64,000 nucleotides of DNA from Marchantia polymorpha subsp. ruderalis (taxonomy: Eukaryota > Streptophyta > Marchantiopsida > Marchantiales > Marchantiaceae): the NCBI GenBank assembly GCA_037833965.1, contig AP031359.1, positions 3,158,001 through 3,222,000 of the forward strand, given 5' to 3'. Position numbers and translations under genes: made by a program. Of the stretch, positions 55,337-64,000 are shown piece after piece. Within the stretch, counting starts at the first letter, position 1, and every line of letters begins with the position of its first letter. Below the pieces are notes generated by a model, which was not told where the DNA came from, searched no databases, and saw only the letters and a list, made by a program, of their open reading frames with translations.

Positions 55337-58300
55337 CTACACGCCTGCACGGAACCACGCTACACTACACTCCGCGGAACCTGTACTACGTCTCCTGCGC
55401 GGCGGACTGCCGCGCACTAACTCCCTACCCTGCCAATCTTCCGCTCGACCGCGCAGTCCCAATCGTTGCAACGCCGCGGACACCTCCACTTCGAGGGCGG
55501 ACATGGTATCCTGCGCCTTCGACAGAAAAGCGTCGAGCTTCTTTGCTACCTTCCGCCGACTCCTACTGTCGCCTGACAACAACCCGGCTGCGCGCAGTTC
55601 AAACTCACGCAGTGTGAGTTTCTCCTGCGCCTTCACTTCCCAGTGGGCGTAGCCCTTGAGACAGTGGGCGACACGCCTCGCCGTCTCCACCTTCGTGCGA
55701 TCCGCCTCAATTATCACTAATTGCGATTCGGCCTCAGCACGTTGCGCTCTCAATTCGCCACACTCTGACTGTAACCTGCGGATTAACTCCTCATCCGCCT
55801 GCCGTGCGAGCTGACATTGTTCCAACAACCGCGTCTGTCGCACGAGCTCCTCTGACAAAATCCGATTCTGGGCCTGCTCAGAAATTAGTGCTTCCTTGAC
55901 CTTCACCTGCTCCTTGGTGAGCTCGTCTAGTTTCTCATCCCTCACCTTCTCGGAGTACTTGTAGAATTTCTGATTAAGTTTATACTTACCCCACAAGCAT
56001 GCATGCTTCTCCTTCAATTCCCTCAACTCCTGGTCCACTCTAGCTAATAGCTTGCTGGTGTGGACTTTAGTGCGAGTCCGCCTGCGCACTAATTCGATGT
56101 AAGATCCCGGCTGGAGTGGGTCGGCGTATTTATCGACCTTGCGATCCAAGTACCTCAGCAACGGAATCACCTGCTCAGAGAGCGCCGCCGCCGGCGCTCC
56201 AACAATTTCCTCCTCCTCTTCCTCAGTGTCCTCTGCTCCTGACATTTCTTCGGTGGAGCCTCCGTCGTCATTATCCGAGTGGAGAATTTCAGTCGCCATT
56301 GATTGCGTCGGCGACTGACCCGAGTGGGGCTGCACGTCGTCGACGTGTGCTGCCTGCGAAGGCACGGCTGCAGCCTCGCTGCTCTTCGCCAAAATGTCTA
56401 AGGCGGTAGGCGAATGTGCCCGTGCGGCATCCCCGCCGCTCGCTTGTTGGTCGTCTACCGTGTCCTCTCTGCCGCCGACGCCCGCCGCCGAAGGCGATCG
56501 AGCGGAGGGTGGCTGCGCGGGGTTTGATTGCGCATCGCGCATCGAAATTTCATCCCGCGGACAGTCGCTCCGCTCCTCCGTCTGTTGCTGCCTTGATCGG
56601 TCCGTGGGGGCTGTGCTTGGCCTGTGCGCAGGCGCAAATGCCGGCGCCTTGTCCGCCGCAGGCGTAGCACCGCGGACGTCCACCGCCAAAGGCGACATGG
56701 CCGGGGGCCGCTCGCCCGATGTCCCTTGGCTCATAGGCCCTACCGCCGAAGGCGCATCTATCGGCGGACTACCCGCCGATGGTGCGGCCTCCGCACGCTC
56801 CCTGCTCGTATCTCCTCGGCTCGAAGGCCCTGGCGCCGAAGGCGCAAATTGCGGCGCGTGGTGCGCCGGAGGGTCTGGCCCCGAGGGCCGGTGTCTCGTA
56901 GGCGGCTCTTCCGCCGGCTCCTTCCCCTTCCTACGTTGGAACGGGGGTGATTCCTGCCTGTGCACAGGCGGCACGTGTGGAGGTGACCTGTGCACAGGCG
57001 GACTGCTCCTTCCCACGCGTAAGCGTAGATCTACGTCCACTTGTGATCGCCTGTAAGCGGAGGCTCGTCCGTCCGCGGAGTCTCGTCTGTGCGCAAACGG
57101 AACATCTGTCCGCAACGCACGTGGTAACTCCGGAGGCCCTTGGCCCGTAGGCGGCCTCTCGCCCGTCGAGGCTGCAGCGTGGTCCGTTGCTCCTGCGGTC
57201 GTCCGCGCTTCCTCATGCTTCTCTGGCGACGCACTTCCTTTCTCCGTCGCAATCGTCGCCGTGTCCGCACTGTTGGCTGGTAACACCAGTCTGCGTGCCT
57301 TCTGCTTCGGCCGGCTGTATGACTCGTACAACGGCCGCGGTCGAATGGGAGCAGAGGGTTCTTGATGCTGCTCCTCTTCGGACTCTTCTCTCCATCGCCG
57401 CTTCCGCGGCACTCGTGCTGCAGGAGTGTTTCTCCCTTCGTCCCTCCGCCTTGATGGGGTAGAAGTCGATGACTCCTCTGCATCAGTGTCGACCTCATTC
57501 TCCCGCACATACTTCCCGGGATGGTCGACGGACAACGGCGGAAAATGCTCAAGCTCCGCCGCTGTCAAACAATTCCGCTGTCGATAAAAATTGATGAGGA
57601 AAGGAGAGAGATGGTTTAGAGTTCCCCCCTTCTCCTCAAAAGCGTGCTGTCGCATCACCCTGTGCAGGATGCTCGCCCAGTGAATTGGAGTTCCCTCGAT
57701 GACGCACTCCACAAAAGAGACCTGCCACAATGTGATGTAGCAGGCGCGGTGTGGCTGCAGTAATTGCATCAGCGCCGCGGACAAAGTCCGGCGAAATCGA
57801 TCCTTGTAATCACGGGTCCTGTACCCATTCTTGGTAGACCTCCCGGTCTTGAACAGCTCCACAAATTGCGCCTCTTCCTGCTTGGTCACCTTGATGCTCT
57901 CACTGTCGAAAAGGAGATGCCCTGGCATGCCGGCACATCTTCCCACTGCCTGCGCCCAATCTTGGACTGTCCACCGATCAACATGCGGACGCAATCCGCG
58001 CGAGGGTGGTCCCTGTGGCTCTAGCCACTCGCGCACCATATTCGCACAGATGTAGTTCCATCCCCATAGCAAGAAATCGAGCTTTCTTGCTATTAAGCGC
58101 TCCTCAAAAGCGCGCAGCCCGTTCTGTGGTAGGCGAAGTGGCACCATCCGCAATCTGCCCGGTCTCGTCATTGCGTTCCTGGGGTTCGCTCGCCCGCTCA
58201 TTCTACTTCCGCACCGCCCGAGCTCCTTTCTCTCTCGGCAAACTCTAATCGCCCTCAATTCCAAATCACGCGCACTCACTTCCCCCTCAATCACCAAGAA

Positions 58301-58423
58301 ATCTCCTGTGCGGCGACGTCGAGAATGTTTAGCAGCCAGCAGATGGATGCGCGCAGCGCGCACAAGAGATTGGAATCGCGAATTCAAGAATGGAACGTTC
58401 TCCGCCGCCCGGTCGAAGGTCAT
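55337..58423 (-). CDS. U3-encoded protein of the giant LTR, complete (1,028 aa), unknown function
   Basis: Only full-length copy in the window. ATG at 58423 in the context GACCATGA. Residues 1-90: basic leader. Residues 90-310: conserved region (LRMVPLRLPQNGLRAFEERL, FLLWGWNYIC, LRPHVDRWTVQDWAQAVGRC, NGYRTRDYKDRFRR, TLWQVSFVE, LSPFLINFY). Residues 310-720: low-complexity P/S/A/G with basic clusters PRKRRW (339-344), RPKQKARR (371-378) and QRRKGK that could be nuclear signals. Residues 716-742: acidic. Residues 750-985: coiled coil rich in E/L/R (EELVRQTRLLEQCQLARQADEEL). Basic C-terminus. No signal peptide or membrane span is seen. The N-terminal region is faintly like the 'putative plant transposon protein' domain found in ORFs of Athila-type elements, but I cannot confirm that. 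It is conserved in at least nine LTR copies. Confidence 0.9.
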   Translation of the reverse strand: MTFDRAAENVPFLNSRFQSLVRAARIHLLAAKHSRRRRTGDFLVIEGEVSARDLELRAIRVCRERKELGRCGSRMSGRANPRNAMTRPGRLRMVPLRLPQNGLRAFEERLIARKLDFLLWGWNYICANMVREWLEPQGPPSRGLRPHVDRWTVQDWAQAVGRCAGMPGHLLFDSESIKVTKQEEAQFVELFKTGRSTKNGYRTRDYKDRFRRTLSAALMQLLQPHRACYITLWQVSFVECVIEGTPIHWASILHRVMRQHAFEEKGGTLNHLSPFLINFYRQRNCLTAAELEHFPPLSVDHPGKYVRENEVDTDAEESSTSTPSRRRDEGRNTPAARVPRKRRWREESEEEQHQEPSAPIRPRPLYESYSRPKQKARRLVLPANSADTATIATEKGSASPEKHEEARTTAGATDHAAASTGERPPTGQGPPELPRALRTDVPFAHRRDSADGRASAYRRSQVDVDLRLRVGRSSPPVHRSPPHVPPVHRQESPPFQRRKGKEPAEEPPTRHRPSGPDPPAHHAPQFAPSAPGPSSRGDTSRERAEAAPSAGSPPIDAPSAVGPMSQGTSGERPPAMSPLAVDVRGATPAADKAPAFAPAHRPSTAPTDRSRQQQTEERSDCPRDEISMRDAQSNPAQPPSARSPSAAGVGGREDTVDDQQASGGDAARAHSPTALDILAKSSEAAAVPSQAAHVDDVQPHSGQSPTQSMATEILHSDNDDGGSTEEMSGAEDTEEEEEEIVGAPAAALSEQVIPLLRYLDRKVDKYADPLQPGSYIELVRRRTRTKVHTSKLLARVDQELRELKEKHACLWGKYKLNQKFYKYSEKVRDEKLDELTKEQVKVKEALISEQAQNRILSEELVRQTRLLEQCQLARQADEELIRRLQSECGELRAQRAEAESQLVIIEADRTKVETARRVAHCLKGYAHWEVKAQEKLTLREFELRAAGLLSGDSRSRRKVAKKLDAFLSKAQDTMSALEVEVSAALQRLGLRGRAEDWQGRELVRGSPPRRRRSTGSAECSVAWFRAGV

Positions 58424-58832
58424 GGTCGGCTCTTGCTCGTTGAGAACGTCTCACTTGATGGCCGCGCCGGCTCTACGCTGGAACGGTCTCCGCTCTCACG
58501 CGCGGCTTCACGCTCCGCCGTCGCCGATTAAACTCTCACGCTCGAATTGGCGGATTTGAACTCCGCGAGCGTATTACCCCGCGGACATGGAAGCGCAGCG
58601 CCGAAGGCGAGTTTTCCGCCTTGCGCGGTACACTTGTTCGTACCGCCCCTCGGCCAATCCCCTTCTGCCTCGACGCGTGTGTCCGCATGTTGGACAAAAG
58701 TTCAACTCCTGCCTGTGCGCAGGCAGACTCCTCGGCGGATTCTCCGCCGGCGCGGAACTTCATCCTCCTGTGCACAGGCGCTCGCCTGTGCGCAGGCGAA
58801 TTCCGTCCGCGGCGTCGCGCTGGCGCGGAAGG

Positions 58833-58848
58833 CGTTGACCGTGGTTAG
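58833..58848. promoter_or_regulatory. W-box pair in U3 (E4), one half mutated
   Basis: GTTGACCGTGGTTAGC: left TTGACC intact, right half changed from GGTCAA to GGTTAG. Confidence 0.5.
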
Positions 58849-59142
58849 CCGTCTCCGTCCAGTCTGTCCGTTCCTTGTCTCTTCGTCGGCGCTTCCGCCG
58901 CCGCAACTCCGTCCGTCCCAGAGCGCATCCACCCGTCCCGTCCGCATGGTCCGTACGGATTGGATTACTCTGGTGGCTCCTTGCTCGTCCGCGGCGCCGC
59001 GCTGGCGCAGAAGGCGCCGTACACTTTCTACCTCACAAGGCGCATATCTAGGGCCCAAGGCGGATTTTCCGCCGACGCCGAAGCGCCTGTGCACAGGCGA
59101 ACGCCTGTGCGTAGGCGGACTTCGCGCCTCCCCAAACCCTAC

Positions 59143-59162
59143 TTCGCCTGTGCACAGGCGAA
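59143..59162. repeat. 20-bp perfect GC palindrome
   Basis: TTCGCCTGTGCACAGGCGAA, a member of the same family as 1804-1823 but with core TGTGCACA in place of TACGCGTA: both halves have changed together. Confidence 0.8.
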
Positions 59163-59668
59163 CGTCCTTCGTCCGCGCATAGGACAAAACTTGATTCCCC
59201 CTTCCGCGTAGGCGGAATTCCCGCCGGTGGCGAACTCCTTCCGCCAAAGGCGAACGTCTACGTATCTTCCGATAGTGATAACTCCCTAAGTCCTCATCCG
59301 TTCCAAACGTTCTTGGGCTCGTTGGAATCAGTGCGTCGAGCTCTTTCCAACGAAACCCTAACTCGGTCAAGGCGCCCGAGGGTTGACCTAATTATGGAGG
59401 ATTTCCCTACCGCCGCGGACGCAACCTCCGAAGGCGGGTTTTGCGCCTTGCGTCGCAGGGATCCTAACTGCAGAGCTCGCAGGGAGGGTGGTGCCTGTCC
59501 TTACTGCTGCACCCCAAATCCTAGATTCTCCAAGATCTCTCGAGAATCCCCGCGATCTTCCGGATTCACTCCGTTTTGATGTACCGAAGGCTATTTACAA
59601 TTCTGCCAGGGTACAGTTTTCCAAAAATGTTTTAATTTCCTCAAAATTGCCAAAAGTGGGGTACCACA

Positions 59669-59684
59669 TGCCCCCCTCCTCAAT
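59669..59684 (-). other. Polypurine tract of E4
   Basis: Minus strand TTGAGGAGGGGGGCA, directly before LTR base 1 (59668) and about 20 nt after the pol stop (59706). It primes plus-strand synthesis and fixes the LTR boundary. Confidence 0.85.
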
Positions 59685-59705
59685 TGTGAGCGCCCACGCG
59701 AACAC

Positions 59706-62545
59706 TCACATGTGGTATTTCTTCAACCGCCACCCGTTCACTCGGGTGCCTAACAAATCGCCGGCCAGGTCCGCAAGTTGGATGGATCCATTCGAGAAGA
59801 CTTCGACAACCCTGTAAGGTCCCATCCATCTTAGGTGCAGTTTGCCTGGGAATCTGGCATGCCTGCTGTCGTAGAGCAATGCCAAATCACCCGCCTGCAG
59901 GAGTACAGGTTTGATCTTTTTATCGTATCTCTCCTTTCGGCGGAGCTGGATTTTCCTGGTGCGATCTTCGGCGTCTTGTCTCCTCTCATCCAGCAGCGTG
60001 ACCTCCTGTAACCTGTAGAGCTGACTCTCCTCTGCGCCCATCCTCTGCAAATCCAACGTTCGTTGGGTGGGTACTTCAAATTTGATCGGGAGGATCGGGT
60101 GTTGCCCATACACCAGAAAGTATGGTGTCTGTTTGGTCGTGATCTTCTCAGCTGTCCGGTACGCCCATAGAGCGGCTGCTAGCTTCGTATCCCAGTCGTG
60201 AGCGTGATTCACCGTGACCTTGAGTAGTATTTTACACAACAGACCATTGGACTTCTCCGTCAGTCCATTTGCCTTGGGATTGTATGGAGTAGTCTTCCGG
60301 TGCTTGATGTGGAAATACCGTGTCAGATCTTCGATGATCTGATTCAGAAAATGCGTGCCCCGGTCGCTGACTAGCTCTAAGGGACATCCGTAGCGTGTGA
60401 TGATCGACTCAAACAAGAAGGCTGCCACTGTGGCAGCATCATCCCTTCTGGTGGCTCTGGCCTCTACCATTTTGGTGGCGTAGTCCGTTGCTACCAGAAT
60501 GTAGCGCCTTCGTGTACTTCTAGTCACTGGTTGTATCGGCCCTACAAAGTCAATGCCCCACTTCTCGAAAGGTGCTAGAGGCATGATGGGAGTCAGGGGC
60601 CAGCGTGTTGTAGGCGTCGGTCTCCCTGTCCTCTGGCAACTGTCGCACTTGCGGATGTAATCGAGAACATCCTTAAACATGGTCGGCCACCAATACCCCG
60701 CATTTAAAATCTTTGTGACCGTGTTCCTGGTGGCATAGTGTCCACCCGCCTCCTCTGTATGCATCGCACTCACTATTCTTGGTACCTCTGATTCCTCCAG
60801 GCATCTGCATAAGCGCTCATCTGCCATTTTCTTGAACAAAACCCCCTGCTGGAGTTGGTACGGGCCTGCCTTATGAATAAAGACAGTTCGCTGTTCCAAA
60901 TCCATGCCTACGGGACACTGGAGGGTTAGCAGGTATCGATACAGGTCGGCATAGCGGGACTCATGTCTTGCAGACAACTGAAATAACTCTTCATCTGGAA
61001 AATCGTCCACCAATTCCTCCTCTGTCGGCTGGGTCCATAATCGGGACAAGTAATCCGCATTTTCGTGGTGCACCCCTTTCCTGGTCTGGACTGTGTAGGT
61101 GAACTCTTGTAGTAACAACACCCACCTGGCGATCCGACCGGATAGGTCGGCTTTCTTGACTAGGTGTTGCAATGCGTAGTGGTCCACATGGAACACAAAC
61201 TCGTAGCAGATTAGGTAGTGACGGAACTTTTTACAGGAGTACACCATCCCCAACGCTTCTCTCTCCGTCGTGGTGTACTTTCGCTCTGCTAGAGACAGCT
61301 GTCGGCTCGCGAAGTAGATCGGGTAGTCCTTTTTGTTGTCATCCTTTTGACTCAGTACTACACCGATGGCGAATGCAGATGTGTCAACGTAAACATGGAA
61401 TGGTCGATTCCAGTCTGGATCCTTAGCACGGGAGCAGTCGTGAGTTTCGCTTTAAGAGCCTCAAATGCTGACTGCTGGTTCGCACCCCAAGCATAAGGCT
61501 CGTCCTTCTTCAACAACTTGGTCAGGTCCGCCGCCAGTATTGCATACAGGTGTATGAACCTTCGGTAGTAGCCCACATGACCCAGGAATGCTCGCAGCTC
61601 TCTTAGATTCGTGGGTGGCTCAAGCTCGAGTATAACTTTGACCTTCTCGATGTCCACCGCAATGCCGTCTGCTGAGACCCGATGACCCAACAAGATCCCA
61701 CTAGTCATAAAGAAAAAGCACTTCTCGGGATGCAGTGATAAACTGCTCTCTCTACATTTATCGAAGGTCTGCTTCAAGTGACTTAGGTGTTCAGACCGCT
61801 TCCCAAAGACACAGAAGTCATCTATGAATATTTCCAGGAACTTCCTCAGTTGTTCTTGGAAGATATTGGTCATCATCCGTTGAAAGGTGGCAGGCGCGTT
61901 GCACAGACCGAAGGGCATCTTGTGGTATGCGTAAGTTCCCCAGTCGGTTGTGAACGTAGTTTTATCCTTGTCCTGTTCCCGGATAGACACCTGATTGTAA
62001 CCTGAGAACCCATCCAGGAAGCTATAACATTCATGTCCTGCGACATGGTCTAGAATGGCATCCGTGAATGGTAACGGGTGATGATCCTTGCGTGTTGCTG
62101 CATTCAACTTCCGGAAATCCTGACACACTCGTATCTTACCCGTCAACTTCTTGGGTACGATAACAATCGGCGACACCCACTCACTGCTGAGCACAGGGTA
62201 AATAATACCAGCACTCAAGTACTTATCTATCTCCTCCTTAACTAGCAAGGAGTATTTTGGGTTGAGGCGATACTGGCGCTGTCGTATGGGTACTGAGTCG
62301 TCCAGTAAATCGATACGGTGTTCCCCATACCGTGCAGGTATCCCCTTCATGTCTTCGATCTTCCAGGCGAAGACGTCGACATAATGGCTAAGGAATGCCT
62401 GTACTTTCCTTAGCTCGTCTCCTCTCACTGCGCTTGATACCTTCAAGCACTTGTCGGGACTGAGTTGTACTTCGTGACAGTCACTAGGGTCGACAATGCC
62501 CTCGGTGTGACTCGTCTCACTCCTTCCCAGTCCCACAGTTAATTG
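59706..62545 (-). pseudogene. RT-RNase H-integrase of E4 (one frameshift)
   Basis: Follows the UAG in frame. RT: SPIVIVPKKLTGKIRVCQDFR, SFLDGFSGYNQV, HKMPFGLCNAPATFQR, and the catalytic box FIDDF (61827-61813). A single-base deletion near 61416, after APVLRI, shifts the frame. RNase H then continues (VLSQKDDNKK, TTTEREALGMVY, HVDHYALQHL, HENADYLSRL). Integrase: H/C zinc finger (GGHYATRNT...CDSCQR), core WGIDFVGPI, LVATDYATKM, SDRGTHF, TEKSNGLL (D, D, E), then the GPY/F module LRWMGPYRVVEVF and tail VNGWRLKKYHM. No chromodomain. The enzymes copy the RNA and insert the DNA. Confidence 0.92.
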
Positions 62546-62548
62546 CTA
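62540..62548 (-). other. Readthrough-type stop between protease and RT (E4)
   Basis: GAC-GAA-TAG-CAA-TTA on the minus strand, with RT in the same frame downstream. Identical to E3 over all nine bases of TAG-CAA-TTA and in the two codons before it. Confidence 0.72.
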
Positions 62549-64000
62549 TTCGTCTTCCGGCTGAATAGCTTCCGGCTCTTCTTCTTCTCCCACCGAACAG
62601 CAGGCAACGAATCCCACGAAATAATCGGATTCGGTACCACTGGAATCCGATCGCGCGGTCGACTCACTGTCCCCGCCCGATGTGTAACCTGTACTTGTCG
62701 ATGGGGTCTCCCCTTCGTGTCTGACCCTATTCCAGGGCACCGTAATGGTTTTGGTCGGTTCCGAAGGATGGGGAAACTTAAGGCGATGCCTTCGCCAATC
62801 ACATCTGACTTGTGCGCCATATAGCCATGGTCGCCCGAGCAGAACGTCATAGCCCTGCTTCATCATCGGTTGAAGGATCATATACGTCAACCGAAAGTCC
62901 GCACCCCCGATGATTGTCTTGACATTGCGCAGCATACCTGCAGGCATTCTCCGCGTCTGATCCGCTAATCTCAACACACGCTTCGAGGGTTCGTATTGAC
63001 TGAACCCCAAGGCTCTCGCGGTATCCTCCGTCATTATGTTGACTCCTGATCCAGAGTCGATTGGCACCCTGCGTACACAACACCCTGCTATTTCCACATC
63101 GATCTCTGGTGGCCCTTGGTCTTCGCTCTCCACTTGATATACTTGAGAGGATGTGGATGCGCGCGGCTTCCGCGGATGCCGTAGCGAAAGCATCAACATT
63201 CTCCGATACGTCTTATTGTCCTCCAAGAGCTGCTTGAACGTGATGTTCACTTTTCGACTCCCGAGATCTTCGACCAAGTCATAGTGGGCGCGTTGGGTCG
63301 CCGGGGTCGGCGGCGACGCTCTGCGAGGTTCCACGGTGGCTGCCAACTTCGCCCCAAGGGAGGATGTCAAGTCTGGCCGCGGTGGGTCCTTTTGAGTGCG
63401 GATCGCTTCCTTCAACAGGTTGGTTACCTCGTTGCGGATATCCGGAGCATAGTCCCGTTTCAGCAAGCGTACTGGCTCGTCCTCGACTGCTGTCTGGGGG
63501 CGCACTGCTGGTGCCTCTCGCGTAGCCGAAGACTTCCGTGCAGGTCGCAAGTCGGGCTTGCTGGATGTCTTCTCCTTCCCTTTTCCCGTCCGGTCGTCGG
63601 TTCTCCGTTCGTGCTTACGAGTGTCACGCTCTTGCTCCTTCGATTTCTTGGAACCACGAGTTTCGACCCGTGCGCACATAACCTCTTCAGCCGGCCATTC
63701 TTCGTCTTCGTCATCCCCGTCTGAACCTACTTCGACCTGGTTAACTTGGACGTCCTCCTTGGCAGGAGGGTTCACAAATCGTACCGCTGGCCGAGGGACT
63801 GGTGGCTGATCACACTCTGGCGCAGTATGCCCGATCTTCTTGCAATTACTACATGTCGGAGCATAATCGTTTCGCCTTTTTGGATGAGGACACTGCGGTG
63901 AGAAGTGTCCAACTTCCCCGCAATTATAACAAGCTCGCGGTGGCGGTGGGTCAAACGTCCCTGGAGGTGCTCTCCGCCTCACGGGTACTGTAGTGGCCCG
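62546..64000 (-). CDS. gag C-terminus and aspartic protease of E4 (5' part outside window)
   Basis: Open from the right edge (RATTVPVRRRAPPGTF) to the TAG at 62546-62548, so the start codon lies beyond 64000. It contains two knuckles (CYNCGEVGHFSPQC, CSNCKKIGHTAPEC); the first knuckle of the family lies outside. A D/E-rich stretch and a basic K/R linker are followed by the protease with EIDVEIAGCCVRRVPIDSGSG (active-site D-S-G) and YDVLLGRPWLYGAQV. E3 has the same reading with one amber. It would be cut by its own protease into Gag products and enzymes. Confidence 0.9.
   Translation of the reverse strand, partial: RATTVPVRRRAPPGTFDPPPPRACYNCGEVGHFSPQCPHPKRRNDYAPTCSNCKKIGHTAPECDQPPVPRPAVRFVNPPAKEDVQVNQVEVGSDGDDEDEEWPAEEVMCARVETRGSKKSKEQERDTRKHERRTDDRTGKGKEKTSSKPDLRPARKSSATREAPAVRPQTAVEDEPVRLLKRDYAPDIRNEVTNLLKEAIRTQKDPPRPDLTSSLGAKLAATVEPRRASPPTPATQRAHYDLVEDLGSRKVNITFKQLLEDNKTYRRMLMLSLRHPRKPRASTSSQVYQVESEDQGPPEIDVEIAGCCVRRVPIDSGSGVNIMTEDTARALGFSQYEPSKRVLRLADQTRRMPAGMLRNVKTIIGGADFRLTYMILQPMMKQGYDVLLGRPWLYGAQVRCDWRRHRLKFPHPSEPTKTITVPWNRVRHEGETPSTSTGYTSGGDSESTARSDSSGTESDYFVGFVACCSVGEEEEPEAIQPEDE

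Larger units (their letters stand above)
54322..59668 (-). repeat. 3' LTR of E4, complete, 5,347 bp
   Basis: Start TGTGGTACCCCAC directly after the PPT; end GGGTTATTACA at 54322. Layout: 59668-58424 non-coding U3 head, 58423-55337 ORF, TATA (55300-55294), R+U5 about 0.95 kb. The ends are an imperfect inverted repeat (TGTGGTAMCCC / TGTAATAACCC). Most plant LTRs are far shorter; only a few gypsy families are known with LTRs of this size. Confidence 0.92.
54322..64000 (-). mobile_element. Element E4: autonomous-type Ty3/gypsy element, 5' end outside the window
   Basis: Best preserved element. From the right edge, on the minus strand: knuckles and protease (64000-62546), readthrough-type stop, RT, RNase H, integrase (62545-59706), PPT (59684-59669), 3' LTR (59668-54322) with an intact U3 ORF. 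Only one clear lesion, a 1-nt deletion near 61416, was found in the internal region seen. The 5' LTR, PBS and most of gag lie beyond 64000. Conserved domain order protease-RT-RNase H-integrase is that of Ty3/gypsy. Confidence 0.92.

Noticed and set aside
55337-58423. The U3 protein as a retroviral-type envelope
   Set aside because: No signal peptide, no hydrophobic membrane span and no cysteine pattern; it has a charged coiled coil instead.
59706-60110. Chromodomain at the integrase C-terminus
   Set aside because: The frame ends shortly after the GPY/F module with NGWRLKKYHM; there is no room for a chromodomain.
1-64000. tRNA or rRNA genes
   Set aside because: No cloverleaf or rRNA-like sequence was noticed on either strand; the tRNA-like strings are primer-binding sites.

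Overview
The window is a eukaryotic, almost certainly plant (land plant or close streptophyte), heterochromatin-like block. It consists nearly entirely of nested, mutually inverted copies of one Ty3/gypsy LTR-retrotransposon family, with small islands of unrelated DNA (about 12.06-14.35 kb and 19.68-23.73 kb). Plant origin is inferred from several features: the integrase has a GPY/F module and ends in the NGWRLKKYH-type tail typical of the non-chromodomain Tat/Athila-type branch; the primer-binding site TGGCGCCGCTGCCGGGGA resembles the tRNA-Asp site used by that branch; and the host island holds what looks like a decayed F-box-type gene. The species cannot be named from the sequence.

The central result is the LTR itself. 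Its ends are TGTGGTAMCCCAC...GTGGGTTATTACA, an imperfect inverted repeat. The start lies directly after a polypurine tract that follows integrase, and the end lies directly before the PBS leader. The intact copy (54322-59668, minus) is 5,347 bp and contains a complete 1,028-codon ORF (55337-58423). That ORF sits wholly in U3 and stops about 40 bp before a TATA box. The genomic RNA would therefore carry it 3' of pol, while its DNA is duplicated in both LTRs. The protein has a conserved 310-residue N-terminal region, a long P/S/A/G-rich basic middle and a C-terminal coiled coil. No transmembrane segment is visible, so it is not an obvious env. A second LTR type of about 2.7 kb lacks the ORF (23753-26432, and 32831-~34836).

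Layout. 1-12057: remains of a minus element (E1: 3' LTR, PPT, integrase, RNase H), interrupted by a plus solo LTR (S1, 1340-10749, TSD ACCAT) that is itself interrupted by a truncated minus element (M1, 2838-7932). 12058-14349: host island with an F-box-like pseudogene. 14355-19673: minus solo LTR S2 (TSD GTGAC). 19679-23730: unassigned DNA, a possible short solo LTR and a decayed gag of another element. 23731-28458: minus LTR tails S3 and S5, with the short plus solo LTR S4 (TSD GGCTA) inside S3. 28459-32830: plus LTR S6. 32831-~34836: short minus LTR S7. ~34837-~40205: plus element E2 (5' LTR, PBS, gag). ~40206-40626: minus fragment S8. 40627-45294: plus LTR S9. 45295-~53490: minus element E3 (start of RT, protease, gag, PBS, 5' LTR). 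~53491-54321: LTR tail S10. 54322-64000: minus element E4 (3' LTR, PPT, integrase, RNase H, RT, leaky-type stop, protease, CCHC knuckles), which runs off the right edge.

How it works as a unit: Gag, three CCHC knuckles and an aspartic protease (DSGSG) form one ORF. It ends at UAG followed by CAA UUA, the classic readthrough context, conserved in both copies that reach it (E3, E4). RT-RNase H-integrase continues in the same frame. The U3 ORF is then the third gene. The LTRs also share an inverted W-box pair, CCGTACGG arrays and many 16-20 bp GC palindromes. Most ORF copies are broken, largely by stops that look like C-to-T/G-to-A transitions.
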